Below, piece by piece: positions 57,480 to 64,000 of a stretch of 64,000 bases of DNA; the stretch's first letter is position 1; each line of letters starts with the position of its first letter. The translations under genes were made by a program, and so were the position numbers. The DNA lies in NCBI GenBank assembly GCA_963691655.1, contig OY829327.1:59594079-59658078 (forward strand), read 5' to 3'. This stretch comes from Toxonevra muliebris (Eukaryota; Arthropoda; Insecta; Diptera; Pallopteridae). The notes below the pieces were generated by a model. The model was given only the letters and a program-made list of their open reading frames with translations, was not told the DNA's origin and searched no databases.

Positions 57480-57625
57480 TTTGAGAGCGCTGTCAGATCG
57501 ACATAATGACATGAGTACTTCTGGTTTAAAGAAGACGGCGCACCACCTCACACAGCTCGATTTTACTCCGCCGGACTTTTTCCTCTGGGGCTAGTTGGGC
57601 TTGACGGCCAAATGTGCACTGCGCA
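57480..57625 (+). pseudogene. Tc1/mariner-superfamily transposase fragment inside the hAT-type element
   Basis: The pieces are WFKEDGAPPHTA-like sequence (second catalytic Asp; GAAGACGGCGCACCACCTCA at about 57530) followed directly by STPPDFFLWG (third acidic position; GGACTTTTTCCTCTGGGGCT at about 57574). In full-length relatives these motifs are about 35 residues apart, so there is an internal deletion. It is the same motif type as the relic at 17066-17340. It probably reached this position by insertion into or capture by the foldback element. Confidence 0.65.
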
Positions 57626-57811
57626 ATGTCATTTTCTAAAAATTAACTGGAACAAATCTTTTACTAAAATAAATGATTATCCAAATTAACAACAAAAAAA
57701 TGTTTTTTTGAAGATTTTTTTTCAGAAACAAATGCTTCCCTACCCTGTATTTCAGTTTATTGTAACAACTTTTTTATATACAAGGATGAAGCATCGAAAG
57801 CCATTGGTGGT

Positions 57812-58093
57812 GTGAAACTTCAACTCACTAAACCACCTCGATACAAGAACGGTGTAACCCTCCTAGGGCACCTACTGATACTACGTCAGGAGGCCGTTGT
57901 GAGCATTAAAGCTCAAGCGCCAGTCAATTGTCATTCTGTCAAAATGTCTGCCTCTTTCTTACCCGATATTTATCTTTTCCTCACCGGCAACGTAAAAATT
58001 ATTTCTTATAAAATAAAAATTACAGGCAACGTAAAAATAATTCTCATTTGTAATACTTATCAAGCAACGGAATCAATATTTCTTATAAAATAA
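57812..58093 (+). CDS. Unassigned 93-codon frame in the foldback element
   Basis: The first part (MKLQLTKPPRYKNGVTLLGH, then LLILRQEAVVSIKAQAPVNC) is GC-richer than its surroundings and may be captured sequence. After about residue 50 the frame runs into the arm repeats (GNVKIISYKIKITGNVKII), so the whole frame is not a gene. No motif is recognised. Confidence 0.2.
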   Translation: MKLQLTKPPRYKNGVTLLGHLLILRQEAVVSIKAQAPVNCHSVKMSASFLPDIYLFLTGNVKIISYKIKITGNVKIILICNTYQATESIFLIK

Positions 58094-58277
58094 ATGTTAC
58101 CGACAGCGAAAGTAATTTTCTTTCGTAATACTTATCAAGCAACGTAAAAAATATTTCTTGGTAAATAATAATTATGGTCAACGAAAAATATTTACAATTT
58201 TTAAAAATATTTATGTTTTGTTGTAATAGTTATATTGCAACATTTTTCATGGAAAACTTATAAATGTTACGTCCCTG

Positions 58278-58285
58278 CTGGAAAC
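58278..58285. repeat. 8-bp target-site duplication, right copy
   Basis: CTGGAAAC, identical to 57061-57068. Confidence 0.88.
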
Positions 58286-58535
58286 AAATTTCTCTTCCTT
58301 CGATTTCTTTTTTAATACCTGAAGCGAATTGTAAATTTTTTGATTACAAAACTCAATTCCCTGAAATGAAATTGATAGTTTTCAATTGAAAAAATTATAA
58401 TTTTTTCATTCCGATTATAGAGAAATTTGAAAATTATTTTTAAAGATATGGAAAAAAATTGCGCTATACAGTCCCTTCGAATTGGCATGAAGGTGGAATT
58501 TTAATTCCGAATGTAATCATTATTACTCAGCTCTG

Positions 58536-59339
58536 TCAGGACACAGTTGGGTTAAGAGACGTCCCCTTGTGATACCTCCTCTTCTTCATGTTACAGCCAC
58601 TAAAAAGTAATTTGTGGGTGTACCCACAAACGTATATTATGCCATTTTTTTACTTACTTGGTTTATTGCTAGTGGAGTTAGCTCCTGGAGCGTATGCTGT
58701 TAGACTCTAGCCTGGTTGAAGATCGCTCGTTGTACATGGGAAAATGCCATTGTTATGCCAATTCTAGATAATTTATAAGCTTTGTTATTTTTCTAGACAT
58801 CACTGCGGCCACGAACCCAAACAGGGTGTATTGTTGAGCTTATCGGGTACCTTCATCAAGAGCCTCTCTGGATTGTAGTGAAAAATAGCAATGGATTTGA
58901 TTGCAAGTTTACTTTAAAATTTAAAAATAGCCGAAAATACAAACATAATTAAGTTTTTCTCTTCCATATCTGTTAATAAAGTATAAACAGCAAGTAAACA
59001 TTCGAACAACTAAAGAAATGTTTAAACTATATCATATAACTGGTTATCAGTTTTTAAATAGAATGTGCATAAATAATAGTTTAAAATTTAAGAAGAATTA
59101 AAAAGAAAACGCCAACACTTTAATACTAATATAAAAATGGAGTGACTCGGTACACCCTCTTCCCCCGTAATCGATTCTAATCGAGCATTTGTGTTGAATT
59201 ACTTCCGTATTTTCATGGATTTTACAAAAAGTTCTATTAAACTGTACGAAGATTTTTCATTGAGAGTGCAGACAATACAAATTTTGCTCCATCATCCCCA
59301 ACGGCATGAACATATATTTTTACTGTCCGAACCGGACAT
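58536..59339. other. No gene recognised
   Basis: GC content is raised at 58540-58880, with the near-palindrome TTTGTGGGTGTACCCACAAA at about 58612. Minus-strand fragments there faintly resemble a LINE RNase H tail, but too weakly to call. The rest is AT-rich. Confidence 0.35.
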
Positions 59340-60597
59340 GTGACTAAAGTTAAATTTCCCTCGAACTCAAAACGGCCGCTATTTGGCGAAATAAACCAGG
59401 CAAAAAAATACTCTCTTTCTCTCCCCCACTCCGAAAGCTTTAAGACAGTGACGTTCGCGTCAGCGTCAACATTAGTAGCAACACAAACAGCAACAACAAC
59501 GACTTTGCTATCTTTCTTCTGTTTTGAGAAGAGTGAAGTTAAAGCCTGGCAAAATCACAATCAACGCGAAATGTACATATGTATGCGCGTGTGTGCACAT
59601 GCATTATGTGAACATGTTTGTGTTTGTGTAGAAATATACCTAACACACATATATGTATGTATATTCACACACATGTACATTTATAAATATATATAAAAGC
59701 GGAATGTCCTCTCCCATGTTGTCGTCTCGTTCCTCGTTCCTGTTCTTGTTTTCGCCTTGCCTTGCCTCGCCTTGCCTTGTCTCATAGCACCCCCACTTTT
59801 TAAGAATTTACGCGTCCGTTTTTTCGAACGAGGCTGTTTGCTGGCGAAACGCAAAACGATAAAAAGGAAAATGGACATGAAAAAAAAAAATAAATTGAAG
59901 ACAAATGGACACAAAGAAAACGGAAATGCCTTTTGCACATGTGGGATTTGGACAGTGGCGACGTGAGATTTTCGTGTGTGACAGCATCAGCATCGACAAC
60001 GGCAGCAGCAAGGGTCGCGCCAAAAATTCCACTGCGCCATAAGATGTTGAAGTTGGGAGATAAATAGTGGGTGGGAGAAAGAGCGTGATAGCGAGGGATT
60101 GAGTAAGAAGAAAAGCTTTTTCAAACACGCGAAGATGAAAATTCGGCAAAGAAAATTGACATGTGGACATGACGGAGACTAAAACGTTTTTCATTTTTCC
60201 TACTTTCCTTCTTCAAGTGGGCAGTTTGTTGATGGGGGAAAACTCTCATATATATGCGGATGTACTTAAACATACACACACACATGCACAAATATTCAAT
60301 ATACATATAGATTATTCAAGTGTGTACTCCTATATTAGAAATGTTTTCAATTTAAGGTGAATTTCGTTTTACGTAAAGGTAGACAATTTTTTCAATTTTA
60401 TTTATTATTTTGTTTTGGGCAATTTTTCCAAGTCTATAGTGAAAAAACTTTTTAAATTTCAGTGAAATTTCAATTGACTAGTTAGAATTGCTATCAAACG
60501 ACGCAGCCCACACAAAAATTTGAGCAACATTTTGTTGCAAGTTGACACATAGTACTTAAATTCAGCTGCTATACAGTTTTCAAACAATAAGATTTGT
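59340..60597. other. Apparently single-copy, microsatellite-rich DNA
   Basis: Simple stretches include ACAACAACGAC (about 59490), ACACACATATATGTATGT (about 59643), a CCTTG pentamer run at about 59755-59782, and ACACACACACATGC (about 60274). The open frames here are built from the repeats and I do not call a gene. GC content and complexity are higher than in most of the window, so it may be regulatory or 5' untranslated host DNA. Confidence 0.35.
59755..59782. repeat. CCTTG pentanucleotide repeat
   Basis: About five imperfect GCCTTG / GCCTCG units. Confidence 0.85.
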
Positions 60598-61320
60598 GTG
60601 GATCGAAGAAGCTTTTTCATCGTGCAAGCTTCTCTCCTGAAGCCACCAAAAAATCATATATTTGAGGACAAGTGTGGAATAAGAACAGTCAAGCATTCTC
60701 ATAGGCAAATGATTTGGCGATATTTTTCTTATTACGTACTGGGCTCTTTACTATTTGCTGAAGCAATATTATTATTTCAAGGATGGAACGACCCGAAAGT
60801 CAGGCACTGGGACCTATAAGATGTATTGTATTAAAATTACAAGTTATGAGAGAAAAAAAGGAAGAGAGAAAGAAAGATAGATAAGAATCCATACCCTCCT
60901 ACCCGAGAACCGAACTCGGGACTCCAGAGACAAGAGTCTGGCAAGCTGCTACTGGACCATAGTGGCGACGGTTGGACCTACAGTTTAATGCCAGTTAAGA
61001 ACGGCAGTGTGGCAATTCGTTATCACTTGGTGGTTTTGCCATTGCCTACCTAAAGTTGTACTTGTACACTTTCTTATAATTCTCATACACTTCATATCCG
61101 TACAATGCCACCATGCAAAATCAGTAAGTTTTGATCAGTAATAAACTGCTATAATATCCATATGTTTTTGGTTAAAAATAAATAAAATAATCGGTTTAAA
61201 TTTTTTTGCAGCTGTGGAAAATATTCAACATATGGATTGGCCAAAAAACACTCAAGATTTGAATGCAATTGACCATTTATAGCATGGAATGAAACGTTGA
61301 GTAGCCTAGCATAAACTGGG
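60598..61320 (+). pseudogene. Tc1-like transposase relic split by a SINE
   Basis: Before the SINE the frame reads CGIRTVKHSHRQMIWRYFSY followed by YVLGSLLFAEAIL. This matches the Tc1 central motif TVKHxxxxMIWGxFSxxGLGxLxF. After the SINE (61215-61315) it reads VENIQHMDWPKNTQDLNAID, then HGMKR, matching xMDWPAxSPDLNPIEHxWD with the catalytic Glu changed to Asp. The region with the second catalytic Asp is lost. No ends were found. Confidence 0.72.
60767..61110 (-). mobile_element. Twin-tRNA SINE, 5'-truncated copy
   Basis: In the minus-strand direction it has the SINE body (GGCAATGGCAAAACCACCAA, GCCGTTCTTAACTGGCATTA). The second tRNA-like unit follows (CCAGACTCTTGTCTCTGGAG, B-box GAGTTCGGTTC), then the pyrimidine-rich stretch and the 3' end GTGCCTGACTTTCGGGTCGT plus AATAATAATA. 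The first tRNA-like head is missing. The order of parts is the same as in 32215-32638, so that dimer is a family structure and not a one-off. Confidence 0.87.
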
Positions 61321-62919
61321 CTTAAGAATAACAGTGTTTAACAGAAGGTGTTTTTGCATCCAAAGTCGAGTCGACATCTTATTAAACTGTTTCCGTTATT
61401 CTTGTATGGGAACTTCAAGTTCTCATAAACAAATGAAAACTGACCAGACCAAATTCTTTTCCCATTTGGTACTTGAATCATTTGTGGCACAGTATAATAT
61501 ATCAATAAGAATAACAATTTTGCAAGTCTTAGAGTTAATTTTTTGTTGTGTATTTGTTAGTCCCTTCTTTCAGTAAAGCGGTACAAAGAAAGTTCATAAA
61601 ATGCCGTTATGATTTTTTTTTACACAAAATAAAGCATTAAATAACATTTACATATTTCTATATAATTAACTCGAAATTTAATTTATTTTTGGATTATGAC
61701 AGTTTTGGAACAAATGAGCGACATACATACATAAATTAATAAATAGCAAATACGATTTTTAAATTTTCTTGACCTTTTCCACGAAAACTGAAAAAAATTA
61801 AAAAAATATTCCAACCAAAAAAATTGTGACACGAGGTTCTTTGTTCCTAAGTCTTTCAGAAATTCTTCAATTAGTTTTTTTTTAAAACTTAAATTCTTGC
61901 AAAGAGATTAGACAGTTTTTTTATTAGTAAAAATTCTATTTTGAAAGCTAACATCATATTAGAGAGCCGAGCCAGTATTCCATAAATTGATGGTGTTATG
62001 TTGATAAGCTCATGAATTTTAACTTCTAATAAGGCAAAAAGGGAAAGGTTTCAGGAAACTTATTGCAACGATTTATTTCTGGTTGACAGTATATAGTACT
62101 GATTCCGTATGAGTAAGGAATGCATTGCTGGTTTTAATTTCTTCCATGAAAATAGTGCATTCATTATACAATTATTGAAATAAAAAATAGAAAATATTTA
62201 TACACTTAATGCATGTAAAGCAATTGAATTTTTTTCAATATCAGTTGAAATCATCTCACGGAAAATGCCAAGCAAGAAAAGACTTTGCGATCATTCATTG
62301 ATAATTTTTGCTTTATAGCACGCAATGTCCTATTTGTCCCTGTGCGGAATAATGTCACCCCTTCCATTTGCACACAAAATGTAGGGAAGGTAAACATTTT
62401 ATTCCATCCAAATCCCTGTCATTATGACAAAGGACATGCTAATGAATATGTCACTTCGTGAAGATAAAATACACATTTTTATCGTCGGAATTGTTTTGTC
62501 GTCATCGCGGCTGACCGAACGTGACGTGGATCTTAACTTAGCGGTTTAATGAAATCAGGTTTTCAGATGACATACGACGAGATGGGATGGTATGCCACAA
62601 CGACAAAAAAATAAAAATTAACGGAGCTGCGCTTGCGTTTGTTTATTTTATTGCATGACATGTAAAGTCACAACTATTTCCTATTTTCGTTCGCGTCTTT
62701 TCTTCGAATGCATATCCCTTCTTTTTTAATCTGCTTCTTATATATGTCCGTATATATTTCCCAAGTATTTCAAGGGGGTTCATTTCAATGTGAAAATCTT
62801 AAATGACATTGAATAAAATAGTGTGACAAATGTTTTACGCTTCCAGCAATTAAGGTGTCATGTTGTAAGTTTACATAATAAAAAAGGTTTAAGAGTTTTC
62901 AATATACATAAGGAGATAC
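61321..62919. other. AT-rich DNA, no gene recognised
   Basis: No protein motif, RNA or paired ends were seen. An 80-codon frame at 61334 has no known motif. Confidence 0.4.
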
Positions 62920-62927
62920 AAACATAC

Positions 62928-63460
62928 TAGGGTTGCCAGTCCCGAGATCTCGGAATCCCGGGATGCGGTATAAAAGTGGTCCCAAAAATTCCGCGATTAA
63001 AAGACAAAATCTTGGGATTTTCGGGATTCGTATGTATTTACACAAATTAATTGAAATTAAAATTTTTATTTTTTTTATAAAATCTTCGTTCTGGAGTCAA
63101 GGGAAATTTTTTTAAACAAAATATTTCTAATTCGCTCATGGCACGATTCTCAAAAGTCGACCAAATGTGTGACTATGTAATCTGCGATACATTATTGTCT
63201 TTGTTCTATGAAATTTTACACAAATGTCCCAAAATTTAAATGTACATCATATCAACTTAAAATAAATGAATTTTACGGGCTTTGTACAACCTTTTGCTTT
63301 TAAATCGCAAGAGTGTAAACTGAACGAAATGAAAAAAGTTGTATTTATTATGATTTTCAAAAGGCAACGCAAAATGAAATTTTTAAATTTGTGGGGCTGT
63401 TCCCGGATTGAAATTTGAATCGCGAAAATTCCTTAAAGTCGATCCCGAACGACATCCCTA
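62928..63460. mobile_element. hAT-type MITE with TAGGG ends, copy 2
   Basis: The ends TAGGGTTG and CATCCCTA are inverted. The flanks AAACATAC (62920-62927) and ATACATAC (63461-63468) match at 7 of 8. The left end carries CCCGAGATCTCGGAATCCCG, including the palindrome CCGAGATCTCGG. The right end carries AGTCGATCCCGAACGACATC as in copy 1 (49205-50151). The 533-bp length suggests internal deletion relative to copy 1. Confidence 0.85.
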
Positions 63461-63468
63461 ATACATAC

Positions 63469-64000
63469 ATAGGTAAGTATATATTTGTAAATACACACAG
63501 GTATGCGTCATAAAAAACTTAAATTCACTTTTTTATTGCTTATGAGAAACTTATGCGTAGGCAAATAGAAAATTAATACAATTTTGTGCACAAAAGTACG
63601 TATGTTCAGATGGCAAGATGAACAAGTTAAAACATTAGGTAAGAATGCCTAGTATAGGTACCTAAAATATTCAAAATAATATTTCCTTTCTTTGGCTACA
63701 GTGCTTTTATTTCTACCATGTCCGACCCTTACGGAAGTGCGACATTTCCAACAAACTTGCTACCCGTCTAATCCGGAAGTTTTTCTAGAAATATAAAATA
63801 AACAATGCATATATAGTTCCGACAAGAAAAAAGCATATTTACCTCCTTCTCAGAGAAAGAGTTCACAACATTATCCACGAAATTTTGCACTCAGAGATGA
63901 AATTTCCCTTCCAGTAGCACCGCCACAGCCTAATTTCCAAAAGCGTTAGTTCTGTTAGCTTGCATTACAAAAGTTATATACAAAGTTGTATATTAAATAA
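63469..64000. other. No gene recognised
   Basis: AT-rich to the window end. Slightly GC-richer around 63715-63780, but without a nameable frame. Confidence 0.4.

Larger units (their letters stand above)
57069..58277. mobile_element. hAT-type foldback element with CAGGGACG ends
   Basis: CAGGGACG at 57069 and CGTCCCTG ending at 58277 are perfectly inverted. They are flanked by a perfect 8-bp duplication, the hAT signature. The arms (about 57069-57420 and 57960-58277) are inverted relatives built from repeating units around TAAGAAATATTTTTTACGTT, GCTTGATAAGTATTAC and GGCAACTTTTATTTTGTAAG. The centre holds a Tc1/mariner transposase fragment and an unassigned 93-codon frame. There is no hAT transposase, so it is non-autonomous. 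Confidence 0.88.
55861..58535. mobile_element. Outer hAT-type element with CAGAGCTG ends
   Basis: CAGAGCTGGATAAATTAC at 55861 and, inverted, CAGAGCTGAGTAATAATG ending at 58535 pair as terminal repeats. Both flanks inside the ends are full of AATTCCATTAC / AATTGAATTAC-like short repeats, as in some foldback-type hAT elements. The external 8-bp flanks (GTTTCGAT and TCAGGACA) do not match, so the pairing is less certain. The element at 57069-58277 is nested in it. Confidence 0.5.

Noticed and set aside
58540..58900. LINE RNase H tail on the minus strand
   Set aside because: The resemblance is limited to a few residues in different frames and lacks the PGHxGIxGNE motif.
59681..60194. Overlapping open frames on the minus strand near 59.7-60.2 kb
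   Set aside because: They are built largely from simple repeats (CCTTG, poly-Lys/Phe runs), overlap in several frames and have no motif.

Overview
The window looks like euchromatic, AT-rich DNA from a higher fly (Brachycera). The evidence is the dense ATAC/TATG and (TG)n/(CA)n microsatellites, the very high load of decayed Tc1/mariner, hAT, piggyBac and non-LTR elements, and a U6 snRNA fragment that reads like the insect U6 RNA. A tephritid-type fly is my guess, but nothing here proves the family. I recognise no intact host protein-coding gene. Every reading frame I can name belongs to a mobile element, and nearly all are broken by stops, frameshifts or insertions.

Layout. 0.6-4.1 kb: an inverted-repeat element with CACGGTG ends, carrying the 3' end of an orphan conserved gene and a Tc1-like element whose very long inverted repeats include the 3' end of its own transposase gene; a 5'-truncated LINE sits inside that. 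5.4-5.6 kb: RNase H scrap of a LINE. 7.6-8.0 kb: short mariner deletion derivative. 10.6-11.2 kb: second copy of the LINE 3' end. 11.9-14.4 kb: Tc1-like transposase split by a U6 snRNA/R1-clade LINE chimera. 15 kb: minisatellite. 17-18.6 kb: two transposase relics. 18.7-19.5 kb: second inverted-repeat element. 20.8-21.5 and 44.2-46.8 kb: two copies of a LINE with an RNase H domain. 23.8-27.7 kb: Tc1-like element interrupted by a tRNA-derived SINE and a mariner. 30.4-31.7 kb: RTE-like reverse transcriptase, minus strand. 32.2-35.1 kb: Tc1-like element interrupted by a dimeric SINE and a hAT-type element. 37.4-38.4 kb: Tc1-like relic. 42.5-43.9 kb: a MITE and a mariner with near-perfect ends. 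49.2-50.2 and 62.9-63.5 kb: two hAT-type MITEs of one family. 51.3-51.7 kb: piggyBac-type MITE with a LINE tail inside. 55.9-58.5 kb: nested hAT-type elements. 60.6-61.3 kb: Tc1-like relic split by a SINE.

The blocks between (about 9.2-10.3, 19.5-20.7, 22.7-23.8, 28.2-28.9, 35.5-36.5, 39.7-41.3, 52.8-54.0 and 59.3-60.4 kb) are microsatellite-rich and lack TE motifs. They could be intronic or intergenic host DNA.

The strongest unusual features are the U6/R1 chimeric retrocopy with near-matching flanks inside a transposase gene; a SINE with two tRNA-like promoters in tandem, bounded by a perfect 10-bp duplication; tandem strong hairpins in the R1-clade 3' region; and a hAT-type foldback element with a perfect 8-bp duplication and a Tc1/mariner fragment in its centre. 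All family calls rest on motifs read by eye, without database searches.
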